Made by a program: the position numbers and the translations under genes
Shown here: piece after piece, positions 7,768-13,281 of the stretch
How the letters are laid out: every line of letters begins with the position of its first letter
How positions within the stretch are numbered: position 1 is the stretch's first letter
The notes under the pieces: generated by a model
Told to the model about the DNA's origin: nothing
What the model saw: only the letters and a program-made list of their open reading frames with translations
Databases searched by the model: none
Assembly: GCA_902765655.1 (NCBI GenBank)
Contig: CACXAK010000028.1
Span: 1 to 13,281, forward strand
Origin: an uncultured bacterium
Lineage (GTDB): Bacteria > Cyanobacteriota > Vampirovibrionia > Gastranaerophilales > Gastranaerophilaceae
Direction: 5' to 3'
Length of the DNA stretch: 13,281 nucleotides

Positions 7768-8346
7768 TTAATATTCAATCCCTTTTCTTGCATAAACCCC
7801 TTTATCCCAATAATGTTTTACCGGCTCAATTCTTGAAACAAGATGAGCAATTTCGATAATCTTTGGATGCGCATTGCGCCCTGTCAATACAATTTCCATC
7901 TCATCCGGTTTACTTTTTAAAACTTTTATAACTTCATCAACATCTAAAATGCCCATATCAATAGCAATATTGGCCTCATCCATAATAATAAGCTGATATT
8001 CATCATTTTTTACGGCTTTTTTTACAAGATTCCAGCCCTTTTTAATTTTTTTATGGTCTTGTTCATTTTCGTTTGATTTATAAATTACTCTGTCTAAACC
8101 GGCCTGCACAATTGTCAGATTATCAGCAATTTTTTCCGATAGTTGACGAAATGAATTTAATTCTCCGTAGTCATTTCCACCTTTTGTAAACATTACAATC
8201 AGAACTTTCCAATCTCTGCCCAATGCACGCATTGCAAGGCCCAATGATGCGGTAGTTTTACCTTTTCCATCCCCTGTGTAAACCTGTATGTACCCATGCT
8301 GATCCCAGTTTGGGTTTATTAATTTCATCTGTTTATATTCTGTCAT
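7768..8346 (-). CDS. cobO: Cob(I)yrinic acid a,c-diamide adenosyltransferase (CobO/BtuR/CobA family)
   Basis: Transfers the 5'-deoxyadenosyl group from ATP to cob(I)alamin or cobyrinate to make adenosylcobalamin-type corrinoids, in the cytoplasm. The 192-aa product is the usual family length. It has the glycine-rich ATP loop VYTGDGKGKTT (22-32), LIIMDEANIAID, a conserved EIVLTGRNAHP and the C-terminal KHYWDKGVYARKGIEY signature. I took ATG 8346; a second ATG at 8328 (MKLINPN) is possible, and the frame is open upstream to 8460 but only as antisense of the 5-FCL gene. There is no Shine-Dalgarno; a TATAAT (revcomp of 8357-8362) ends 10 nt before the ATG, so the mRNA is likely leaderless. No other cobalamin genes are adjacent, so it may serve salvage of scavenged corrinoids. 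Confidence 0.93.
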   Translation of the reverse strand: MTEYKQMKLINPNWDQHGYIQVYTGDGKGKTTASLGLAMRALGRDWKVLIVMFTKGGNDYGELNSFRQLSEKIADNLTIVQAGLDRVIYKSNENEQDHKKIKKGWNLVKKAVKNDEYQLIIMDEANIAIDMGILDVDEVIKVLKSKPDEMEIVLTGRNAHPKIIEIAHLVSRIEPVKHYWDKGVYARKGIEY

Positions 8347-8372
8347 GGTATTTTTTATTATATAGTAAAAAT
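8347..8372. promoter_or_regulatory. Overlapping divergent leaderless promoters for cobO and the 5-FCL gene
   Basis: Only 26 bp separate the two divergent ATGs. On the minus strand TATAAT (8362-8357) ends 10 nt before cobO ATG. On the plus strand TATAGT (8361-8366) ends 6 nt before the 5-FCL ATG, with TATTAT (8356-8361) an alternative. The two -10 boxes share bases, and any -35 must lie inside the opposite coding region; I see no strong -35 on either side. There is no Shine-Dalgarno for either gene. Confidence 0.5.
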
Positions 8373-8885
8373 ATGATTGATAAAAATGAACTTCGCATAA
8401 AAGCAAAAAATATACGCAAAAATCTTCCGATGAAAGAAATTTCTGCGCAATTAGCCACATTGATAAAACAAAATGAGTTATATAGAAATGCCAAAAATAT
8501 CATGTTGTTTTATCCGACACAATTTGAAGTTGATTTAAGAGAATTACTTAATGACAATAAAAACTTTTATCTGCCAAAAGTCGATAATGAAGAACTTTTG
8601 GTCTCTCCTTATTGTGAAAATTTAAAAAAATCTTCTTACGGCATATATGAACCATGCTCAAATCCCGTGAATGCTGAGATTTTGGATTTGGTAATTGTTC
8701 CTGCTTTAATGTGCGATAAAAACGGCTATCGTCTGGGATATGGCGGCGGATTTTATGACAGATTTATCTCAAAATACGGCGAAAATTTCACAACAATCTG
8801 CCCTATACCAAAAGAATTATTTGCAGAAAACTTGCCCACAGATAAATTTGACCAAAAAATTGATTTCATAATAAAAACTGTTTAA
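8373..8885 (+). CDS. 5-formyltetrahydrofolate cyclo-ligase
   Basis: Converts 5-formyl-THF to 5,10-methenyl-THF with ATP, recycling folinate into one-carbon metabolism (MTHFS/YgfA/FAU1 family). The product is 170 aa, slightly short for the family. It shows the N-terminal LRIKAKNIRKNL helix, IMLFYPTQFEVDLREL, FYLPKV, YGIYEP, DLVIVPALMCDKNGYRLG and the ATP-binding loop GYGGGFYDRF (122-131), with FDQKIDFII near the C-terminus. ATG 8373 is chosen because the family homology starts there; the frame is open upstream to an ATG at 8310 but that stretch is cobO antisense. It has no SD and probably a leaderless start. It ends 11 nt before a bidirectional terminator shared with HU. Confidence 0.92.
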   Translation: MIDKNELRIKAKNIRKNLPMKEISAQLATLIKQNELYRNAKNIMLFYPTQFEVDLRELLNDNKNFYLPKVDNEELLVSPYCENLKKSSYGIYEPCSNPVNAEILDLVIVPALMCDKNGYRLGYGGGFYDRFISKYGENFTTICPIPKELFAENLPTDKFDQKIDFIIKTV

Positions 8886-8890
8886 ACATA

Positions 8891-8926
8891 AAAAGAGGTC
8901 TTGATTAAAATAATCAAGACCCTTTT
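8891..8926. terminator. Bidirectional rho-independent terminator between 5-FCL and HU genes
   Basis: An 11-bp perfect stem GGTCTTGATTA / TAATCAAGACC (8897-8907 with 8911-8921) and a 3-nt loop, flanked by AAAA (8891-8894) on the left and TTTT (8923-8926) on the right. It therefore works in both directions for the converging genes that stop at 8885 (+) and 8947 (-). Confidence 0.85.
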
Positions 8927-8946
8927 GTAAAACTATTCAGTAAAAA

Positions 8947-9219
8947 CTATTTTACAAGTTCTTTGAATTTTTTACCAGCTGAGAAAGCAGGAACTTTCTT
9001 AGCAGCGATTTTCAAAGTAGCACCTGTTTGTGGGTTTCTGCCTGTTCTAGCAGCTCTTTTGCGAGCTTCGAAAGTACCGAAACCAACTAAAGTAACTTTG
9101 TTACCTTTTTTAACAGTTTTTTCAATAGTATCTAAAGTAGCAGCCAAAATGCTTGCAACTGCTTTTTGAGAAACTTTTGATTTTTTTGAAATTTCTTTTA
9201 CTAATTCTTCTTTGTTCAT
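8947..9219 (-). CDS. hup: HU-family DNA-binding protein
   Basis: A 90-aa nucleoid protein that bends DNA as a dimer. It is full length: N-terminal helices MNKEELVKEISKKS and AVASILAATLDTIEK, then VTLVGFGTFEARKRAARTGRNP with the arm bearing the DNA-intercalating proline (GRNPQTG), and VPAFSAGKKFKELV. ATG 9219 is fixed by a near-perfect Shine-Dalgarno AAGGAGGT (revcomp of 9225-9232) five nt upstream; the open frame extends to 9270 without homology. It is the most strongly signalled gene here, with a consensus promoter and terminator of its own, fitting a highly expressed monocistronic transcript. Confidence 0.96.
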   Translation of the reverse strand: MNKEELVKEISKKSKVSQKAVASILAATLDTIEKTVKKGNKVTLVGFGTFEARKRAARTGRNPQTGATLKIAAKKVPAFSAGKKFKELVK

Positions 9220-9287
9220 TATGAACCTCCTTCTTCCTAATACCACGGGAAACCATTTTCCGCAGTTCATGTATAATCGACAGGGCT

Positions 9288-9315
9288 ATTATAGCACTTT
9301 ACCTTTTGCTGTCAA
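9288..9315 (-). promoter_or_regulatory. Sigma-70-type promoter of the HU gene
   Basis: On the minus strand TTGACA (9315-9310), 16-nt spacer, then TATAAT (9293-9288) preceded by TGC, i.e. perfect -35 and -10 plus an extended -10. Transcription should begin near 9281, leaving a leader of about 60 nt. Within that leader CGGAAAA and TTTCCCG (9262-9246) can form a small stem with one A-C mismatch around a UGG loop; its role is unknown. Confidence 0.88.
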
Positions 9316-9390
9316 GTGTTTTTAAAAAATATATTTCTAAAAATCAATAATAATATATATTCAGAGATATCAAATTTTAATTTTTTCTTA

Positions 9391-9657
9391 TTAATACTCT
9401 TTTTCCATAGAATTTGGATAATCCTGTAAAAAATATTTATATAATTCGTCTAATTTATCGCATATGAAATCAACTTTATCTTTTACTAAAGTTATTGCTT
9501 TCGCATCGGCATTTACTATCTGTTTGGAGTGCATCATTATTGTATCCCTGCACAAATCGCCAAGCATGCACGCAGAACCTTTCACCCGAATGATATCATC
9601 TTTCAGAAACTGATAATTTTCTTCAATTATTTCAGACAGAACACTTTTTTCAGCCAC
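9391..9657 (-). CDS. Hypothetical 88-aa protein, divergent from XRE regulator
   Basis: I do not recognise the family. The start is GTG 9657, supported by AAGGAG six nt upstream. The protein is small, mostly helical and acidic, with three cysteines (C30, C36 in SACMLGDLC, and C66 in DFICDKLD) and a C-terminal KYFLQDYPNSMEKEY. There is no TM helix or signal peptide. It is transcribed away from the XRE gene, and the 24-bp palindrome lies in the shared control region, so the XRE protein may regulate it. A TATTAT (revcomp of 9699-9704) about 40 nt upstream of the GTG is the likely -10, and the palindrome would cover its -35. HU follows downstream from its own promoter. Confidence 0.75.
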   Translation of the reverse strand: MAEKSVLSEIIEENYQFLKDDIIRVKGSACMLGDLCRDTIMMHSKQIVNADAKAITLVKDKVDFICDKLDELYKYFLQDYPNSMEKEY

Positions 9658-9707
9658 AATTTTCTCCTTTGTATAAACTGTTACTTTGTTTAATGAACAT
9701 AATACTG

Positions 9708-9731
9708 TAGTTATCCATATATGGATAACTA
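9708..9731. promoter_or_regulatory. Perfect 24-bp palindromic operator candidate
   Basis: TAGTTATCCATA (9708-9719) is followed directly by its exact reverse complement TATGGATAACTA (9720-9731). It is centred between the 88-aa gene and the XRE gene and overlaps the expected -35 positions of both divergent promoters (-10 boxes at 9699-9704 minus and 9749-9754 plus). The obvious binder is the XRE protein itself, as an autoregulator. Confidence 0.75.
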
Positions 9732-9748
9732 TACATTATTATAAATCT

Positions 9749-9754
9749 TATTAT
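9749..9754 (+). promoter_or_regulatory. -10 box of the XRE gene (leaderless)
   Basis: TATTAT ends 6 nt before the ATG at 9761, with no Shine-Dalgarno between. A 17-nt spacing puts the -35 at 9726-9731, inside the right arm of the palindrome. A TATAAA at 9740-9745 is an alternative that would leave an 8-nt leader. Confidence 0.45.
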
Positions 9755-9760
9755 GTATAT

Positions 9761-10036
9761 ATGCAACGAAAAGACGAAAAGACTTTACATTTAAGGAATA
9801 GACTCGGGGAATTAATTAAAAATACTCGTATCAACACTACAAAATTATCTGCGAATAAATTTTCTAATGAATATGATATCGGTAACGGAAATATGTCAAG
9901 AATAGAAAATGCTAAAGTCGATTGTAAGTTTATAACATTATGGAAGATAGCTGAAGCGCTTGGAATGAAACCATCTGAATTTGTAAAACAACTCGAAAAT
10001 AAATTGGGCAAAGATTTCAAACTAATTGATGAATAA
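9761..10036 (+). CDS. XRE/Cro-type helix-turn-helix transcriptional regulator
   Basis: A 91-aa protein that is almost entirely one HTH domain (about residues 9-75): LRNRLGELIKNTR helix 1, TKLSANKFSNEYDI, recognition region GNGNMSRIENAK (41-52), and FITLWKIAEALGMKPSEFVK at the end. ATG 9761 is chosen because the domain starts there; an in-frame TTG at 9686 would add 25 residues encoded across the palindrome and is unlikely. There is no SD. The 24-bp palindrome 30 nt upstream suggests autoregulation and control of the divergent 88-aa gene. I see no phage or toxin neighbour, so it is probably a small chromosomal regulator. Confidence 0.85.
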   Translation: MQRKDEKTLHLRNRLGELIKNTRINTTKLSANKFSNEYDIGNGNMSRIENAKVDCKFITLWKIAEALGMKPSEFVKQLENKLGKDFKLIDE

Positions 10037-10054
10037 ATATCATTCATTCGGGCT

Positions 10055-10082
10055 ATTACATGATAATAAAATGTGTTAAAAT
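10055..10082 (+). promoter_or_regulatory. Promoter of the SpoIID-like gene (leaderless)
   Basis: ATTACA (10055-10060), 16-nt spacer, TAAAAT (10077-10082) preceded by TGT (extended -10). The -10 ends 6 nt before the ATG at 10089, and there is no SD, so the transcript likely starts at or next to the ATG. TATAAT at 10082-10087 touches the ATG and is too close to act as the -10 for this start. Confidence 0.5.
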
Positions 10083-10088
10083 ATAATT

Positions 10089-10958
10089 ATGAAGAAGATT
10101 ATAATTATATTTGGAGTCTTATTAATAAATATATTGTTGGCAAATCCTTGCCATGCAATAAAAATCGGATTATTAACAAATGTTGAGCGGGCAGGAGTCG
10201 GTACAGATGTTGCCGGGCGAATGATAAGTGTTTACACCAATAAAACCGTTGCAACAACTCAGGCAATGAAAGGTTATATTCTTGTTCCGTACAAGGGACA
10301 AATAGCAGTTGAAAGCAATGGACAATACACCCCCTTAAATACGGATGCACTTGTTTTAAGAACGGATACAACGGGTTTTGTCAGCACAAAAGGCAAATGG
10401 TACAGAGGAAAACTTTTAATAAAAAATATTAACGGCGGCCTCACGGTAATCAATGATATAAGCGTTGAAGAATATATAAGAGGTGTTGTTCCGACAGAAA
10501 TGTCCCCCTCATGGGAATATGAGGCATTGAAAGCTCAGGCGATTGCAGCAAGAAGTTTTGCACTTGCAAATTTGGGGAAACAGGCAAAATACGGTTATGA
10601 TTTAAAAGATAATACCGAAGATCAGGCCTATGGCGGAGCATCAAACGAAACAGATAAAACAAACCGTGCAGTTGATGAAACCGAAGGATTGGTTTTGACT
10701 TATGATATGAAAATTATTTCTGCATATTACAGTGCATCAGCAGGCGGATACACTAATACAAATGCATGGGGAGGAGCAAATCTTCCTTACTTACATTCCG
10801 TATTCTCATTTGATGATAACGTAGCAAAAAACGGTCATGGGGTAGGAATGAGTCAGCACGGTGCAAATAATCTTGCAAAGCAGGGTTATAACGCATACCA
10901 AATTTTACAGTATTTTTACCAGAATGTTAAATTTGCAAAATTAAACAATGAAGTTTAG
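10089..10958 (+). CDS. SpoIID/LytB-domain protein (peptidoglycan lytic transglycosylase family), lacking the usual middle region
   Basis: An exported 289-aa protein with signal peptide MKKIIIIFGVLLINILLANPCHA (cleavage after about residue 23). Residues 60-235 hold the SpoIID domain: an N-terminal beta region, VEEYIRGVVPTEMSPSWEYEALKAQAIAARSFAL (written in parts: catalytic Glu137 in VVPTEM by analogy with SpoIID), QAYGG, then YYSASAGGYTNTNAWGG and LPYLHSV. The C-terminal motif GHGVGMSQHGANNLAKQGY (249-267) and QILQYFYQNV follow. In SpoIID proteins these two blocks are separated by roughly 70-100 residues; here only about 12 (FSFDDNVAKN) lie between, so either an in-frame deletion or a short variant. 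Family members cleave glycan strands of denuded peptidoglycan; in a non-sporulating organism the role would be cell wall turnover or division. It stops 4 nt inside the opposing 106-aa gene. Confidence 0.85.
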   Translation: MKKIIIIFGVLLINILLANPCHAIKIGLLTNVERAGVGTDVAGRMISVYTNKTVATTQAMKGYILVPYKGQIAVESNGQYTPLNTDALVLRTDTTGFVSTKGKWYRGKLLIKNINGGLTVINDISVEEYIRGVVPTEMSPSWEYEALKAQAIAARSFALANLGKQAKYGYDLKDNTEDQAYGGASNETDKTNRAVDETEGLVLTYDMKIISAYYSASAGGYTNTNAWGGANLPYLHSVFSFDDNVAKNGHGVGMSQHGANNLAKQGYNAYQILQYFYQNVKFAKLNNEV

Positions 10959-11275
10959 AAATTGACTTCAATTCTTGTACCATCGAATAAAGCAGGATTT
11001 TTATCTGAAAAAATTACCTTATCCCCATTGTGATAAAAAACTTTTTCGTTGTTTACTTTTTGAATCTCTTTACCTGTGAATCTTTCTAACAATTGATATA
11101 AAAAGTTCGCTTGTCTTTTGTTCAGAGAAAGCATTTCATCTTCTTTGCCCATATCATTTGCTATAAGCTTAATCAGTTTATCTTGTGCCTGTGTTGTAAC
11201 ATAATTCTTAGATGAACTGATTGATTTATTCCAGGTAGTTATTATCATATTCCCTTGAAAAGATACGCTATTCAT
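10955..11275 (-). CDS. Hypothetical 106-aa protein
   Basis: I do not recognise the family. ATG 11275 (MNSVSFQGNMIITTW) is set by AAGGAG seven nt upstream; the frame is open to 11311 but without signal. The N-terminus is Ser/Thr/Asn-rich, a central helical part (QDKLIKLIANDM, NFLYQLLERFTGKE) follows, and the C-terminus is beta-like (KVFYHNGDKVIFSD, FDGTRIEVNF). No cysteines, TM helix or signal peptide. It is divergent from dxr (88-nt gap) and its TAA overlaps the stop of the SpoIID gene tail-to-tail. Confidence 0.75.
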   Translation of the reverse strand: MNSVSFQGNMIITTWNKSISSSKNYVTTQAQDKLIKLIANDMGKEDEMLSLNKRQANFLYQLLERFTGKEIQKVNNEKVFYHNGDKVIFSDKNPALFDGTRIEVNF

Positions 11276-11312
11276 GTATTTTCTCCTTGCTATTTTCCAT
11301 GAGTAAAACATT

Positions 11313-11353
11313 AAAAAAATTTTTTTTGCGCATGATTTTTAACATGTTATAAT
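11313..11353 (+). promoter_or_regulatory. Promoter of dxr-ffh with A/T-tract
   Basis: An uninterrupted A7T8 tract (11313-11327) is followed by TTGCGC (11326-11331, weak -35), a 16-nt spacer and TATAAT (11348-11353) preceded by TGT, an extended -10. The box ends 10 nt before the ATG at 11364 and there is no SD, so the leader is at most a few nt. The A/T-tract may act as an UP-element or bend the DNA. Confidence 0.6.
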
Positions 11354-11363
11354 TATTTACAAT

Positions 11364-12503
11364 ATGGCAAAAAACAAAAGAAAAATAAGCATATTAGGTT
11401 CAACGGGCTCAATCGGAACTCAGGCACTTGAAGTTATTGATAAAATTGCCGATAAATTCGAAATTATCGCGCTTACAGGCGGCAATAATACAGATTTGCT
11501 AAAACAACAATGTGAAAAATATAAACCAAAATATGTTTGTTCCAATGACAAAAATTTCAAAATTAACGGAATAAAAACTTTGTACGGCAATGACGGACTT
11601 GAAGAAATTTGCTCAAACAAAGAAAATGACATTATTCTTGTAGCCGTTTCCGGTAAAATCGGACTTAAGCCCACACTAAAAGCAATTGAGAATGGAATTG
11701 ATATTGCACTTGCCAACAAAGAAACACTTGTAATGGCAGGTGATATAGTTATGGCTAAAGCAAAAGAAAACGGAGTAAAAATAATTCCTGTCGACAGTGA
11801 ACATTGTGCTATTCATCAATGTATAAAAAATATTACTCAGGTTGATAAACTCATAATTACCGCAAGCGGGGGACCGTTTTTGCGAAAAACCGTTGAAGAA
11901 ATGCACAATGCAACAGTAAAACAGGCACTTTCACATCCCAGATGGAACATGGGTAAAAAAATTACAATAGACAGTGCAACATTGATGAATAAAGGATTGG
12001 AAGTAATTGAAGCACATCATTTATTCGGAATGGATTATGATGATATAGAAGTTGTTATACATCCTCAAAGCATTGTACATTCGGCAATTGAATACAAAGA
12101 CGGTAGTGTAATTGCTCAACTTGGTTTACCGAGTATGCACATTCCTATTCAATACGCAATTACTTATCCTGAGCGCTTTGAGGGCATAAAATCAAAAAGT
12201 TTCAGTTTTAGTGAAATCGCAAGGTTGGATTTTGAAAAACCTGATTACAGCAAATTTCCGGCATTAAAACTTGCTTATGATGCAGGAAAACTTGGCGGGA
12301 GCGCAACAGTTTGCATGAACAGTGCAAATGAAGAAGCCGTTTTTGCATTCCTTGACGGAAAGATTAATTTAGGTGATATTTATAAAATTACTGCAGAAAT
12401 CACTCAAAAACACACTATAATCAAAAATCCGTCAATAGATGAAATTTTTGAAACAGATAATGAAATAAGAATTAAAACAAAAGAATTGATTAAAGGGATA
12501 TAA
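11364..12503 (+). CDS. dxr: 1-deoxy-D-xylulose 5-phosphate reductoisomerase
   Basis: The NADPH-dependent enzyme making 2-C-methyl-D-erythritol 4-phosphate, the committed step of the MEP isoprenoid pathway and the target of fosmidomycin. The protein is 379 aa, normal length and intact. It has the NADPH-binding loop LGSTGSIGTQ (11-20), ALANKETLV, metal ligands D144 and E146 in PVDSEH plus E213 in MNKGLEVIEAHHLF, the SASGGPF-type loop (ITASGGPF, 165-172), HPQSIVHS, and NSANEEAV in the C-terminal region. Wording of the metal-binding and HPQSIVHS regions is close to the cyanobacterial form. ATG 11364 has no SD and follows a TATAAT by 10 nt, so it is probably leaderless. ffh follows one base after its stop. 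Confidence 0.97.
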   Translation: MAKNKRKISILGSTGSIGTQALEVIDKIADKFEIIALTGGNNTDLLKQQCEKYKPKYVCSNDKNFKINGIKTLYGNDGLEEICSNKENDIILVAVSGKIGLKPTLKAIENGIDIALANKETLVMAGDIVMAKAKENGVKIIPVDSEHCAIHQCIKNITQVDKLIITASGGPFLRKTVEEMHNATVKQALSHPRWNMGKKITIDSATLMNKGLEVIEAHHLFGMDYDDIEVVIHPQSIVHSAIEYKDGSVIAQLGLPSMHIPIQYAITYPERFEGIKSKSFSFSEIARLDFEKPDYSKFPALKLAYDAGKLGGSATVCMNSANEEAVFAFLDGKINLGDIYKITAEITQKHTIIKNPSIDEIFETDNEIRIKTKELIKGI

Positions 12504-12504
12504 A

Positions 12505-13281
12505 ATGTTCGATAATTTAAGTGAAAAATTACAAAATATAATAGCAAAAACTCAGGGAAATGCCGAATTAACACAGGACAATATGCAGGATGCATTGCGT
12601 GAGATTCGCAGGGCATTGCTTGAGGCGGATGTTAATTTGAGAGTTGTAAAAGCATTTATTTCGGCAATAAAAGATAAAGCCGAAGGTGAAAATGTATTAT
12701 CAGGCGTTAATCCGGGGCAGCAACTTGTAAAAATAGTCAATGACGAGCTTGTGGAACTTTTGGGGAAAGAACTGAAACCACTGGATTTGTCTGGACATCC
12801 GTCAATAATTATGATGCTTGGGCTTCAGGGTTCAGGGAAAACAACATCAAGTGCAAAACTTGCGGTAAAACTTAAAAAAGAAGGTAAAAATCCGCTGCTT
12901 GTTGCATGTGACGTTTATCGTCCCGCTGCGATTTCACAATTACAAACTCTTGGTCAGGAAATCGGATGTGAGGTATTTACCATCCCAGACAGCAAAGACG
13001 TTCAAAATATAGTCCAAAGTGCATTAAATTACTCAAAAGAAAACGGATTTAATGTTCTTATTCTTGATACTGCCGGAAGATTGCAAATTGATACCGATAT
13101 GATGGCTGAACTCTTAATTATAGACAGAGTTTTCAGACCGAATGAAAAACTTTTGGTAATTGATTCAATGACAGGGCAAGAGGCAGTTAATGTAGCCGAA
13201 AACTTTGATGCGCAAATCGGTTTAACAGGTCTTGTTTTAACCAAATTAGACGGCGATTCAAGAGGAGGGGCGGCTTTATCC
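12505..13281 (+). CDS. ffh: Signal recognition particle GTPase Ffh, 3' end outside the window
   Basis: Ffh binds the signal sequences of nascent membrane proteins and 4.5S RNA and delivers ribosomes to FtsY. The first 259 residues are present and stay open to the window edge. They include the N domain (MFDNLSEKLQNIIAK, ALREIRRALLEADVN, NPGQQLVKIV) and the G domain: G1 GLQGSGKTTSSAKLA (106-120), DVYRPAAISQL, DTAGRLQID (G3), DSMTGQEAVN, TKLDGDSRGGAALS (G4 and beyond). Spacing matches other Ffh proteins with no gap. The methionine-rich M domain is beyond the window. It starts one nt after dxr, with AAAGGG about 7 nt upstream of the ATG as SD, so it depends on the dxr transcript. Confidence 0.97.
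   Translation, partial: MFDNLSEKLQNIIAKTQGNAELTQDNMQDALREIRRALLEADVNLRVVKAFISAIKDKAEGENVLSGVNPGQQLVKIVNDELVELLGKELKPLDLSGHPSIIMMLGLQGSGKTTSSAKLAVKLKKEGKNPLLVACDVYRPAAISQLQTLGQEIGCEVFTIPDSKDVQNIVQSALNYSKENGFNVLILDTAGRLQIDTDMMAELLIIDRVFRPNEKLLVIDSMTGQEAVNVAENFDAQIGLTGLVLTKLDGDSRGGAALS

Noticed and set aside
9251..9280. Plus-strand TATAAT at 9272-9277 as a promoter
   Set aside because: No -35 at suitable distance and no plus-strand gene downstream; it lies in the HU leader.
9686..9760. TTG start at 9686 for the XRE gene
   Set aside because: It would encode residues across the palindrome and promoter; the HTH domain begins just after ATG 9761.
1..13281. tRNA, rRNA, CRISPR array, IS element or prophage
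   Set aside because: No cloverleaf, repeat-spacer pattern, transposase, or integrase sequence seen on either strand.

Overview
The window is AT-rich, densely packed bacterial chromosome with ordinary housekeeping genes and no phage, IS, CRISPR or RNA genes that I can recognise. The mix of GatA, MurC, RsmG, CobO, 5-formyltetrahydrofolate cyclo-ligase, HU, SpoIID-like protein, DXR (MEP pathway) and Ffh, together with a CHASE2-GGDEF protein and a DXR that reads like the cyanobacterial form, suggests a low-GC gut-type relative of the cyanobacteria (Vampirovibrionia/Melainabacteria, e.g. Gastranaerophilales). That placement is inference from protein character and base composition, not a search result.

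Layout. 1-2676 (+): the 3' part of gatA, then murC, which begins inside the last bases of gatA. 2696-7653 (-): a five-gene minus-strand run in transcription order 55-aa small protein, CHASE2-GGDEF diguanylate cyclase, P-loop ATPase with TPR repeats, and rsmG, with cobO (7768-8346) further upstream. 8347-8372: a 26-bp divergent gap between cobO (-) and the 5-FCL gene (+). 8886-8946: a bidirectional hairpin terminator. 8947-9657 (-): HU with a near-consensus promoter and Shine-Dalgarno, and an unknown 88-aa gene. 9658-9760: a divergent control region with a perfect 24-bp palindrome in front of a small XRE regulator (9761-10036, +). 10089-10958 (+): exported SpoIID/LytB-like protein, tail-to-tail with an unknown 106-aa gene (-). 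11364-13281 (+): dxr and ffh, one base apart; ffh runs off the window.

The most striking thing is a set of lesions. gatA has an out-of-frame internal gap (about 44 nt by comparison with the usual GatA spacing), rsmG has another out-of-frame gap (roughly 50-60 nt), the gatA-murC junction looks as if the intergenic DNA is gone, and the SpoIID protein lacks its usual middle section. Since gatA is normally indispensable where there is no GlnRS, the first suspicion is assembly collapse in a metagenome-derived contig; the alternative is real small deletions in this strain.

The second theme is translation signals. HU, the 88-aa, 106-aa and 55-aa genes, the cyclase and ffh have purine-rich Shine-Dalgarno-like sequences. 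The 5-FCL, cobO, XRE, SpoIID and dxr genes have none, and instead carry a TATAAT-like box ending 6 or 10 bases before the ATG, so their mRNAs are probably leaderless.

I did not find a convincing new multi-gene system. The best candidates for something undescribed are the palindrome-controlled XRE/88-aa divergent pair and the STAND-like ATPase-TPR protein with a degenerate Walker B and no effector domain, encoded directly after the diguanylate cyclase.
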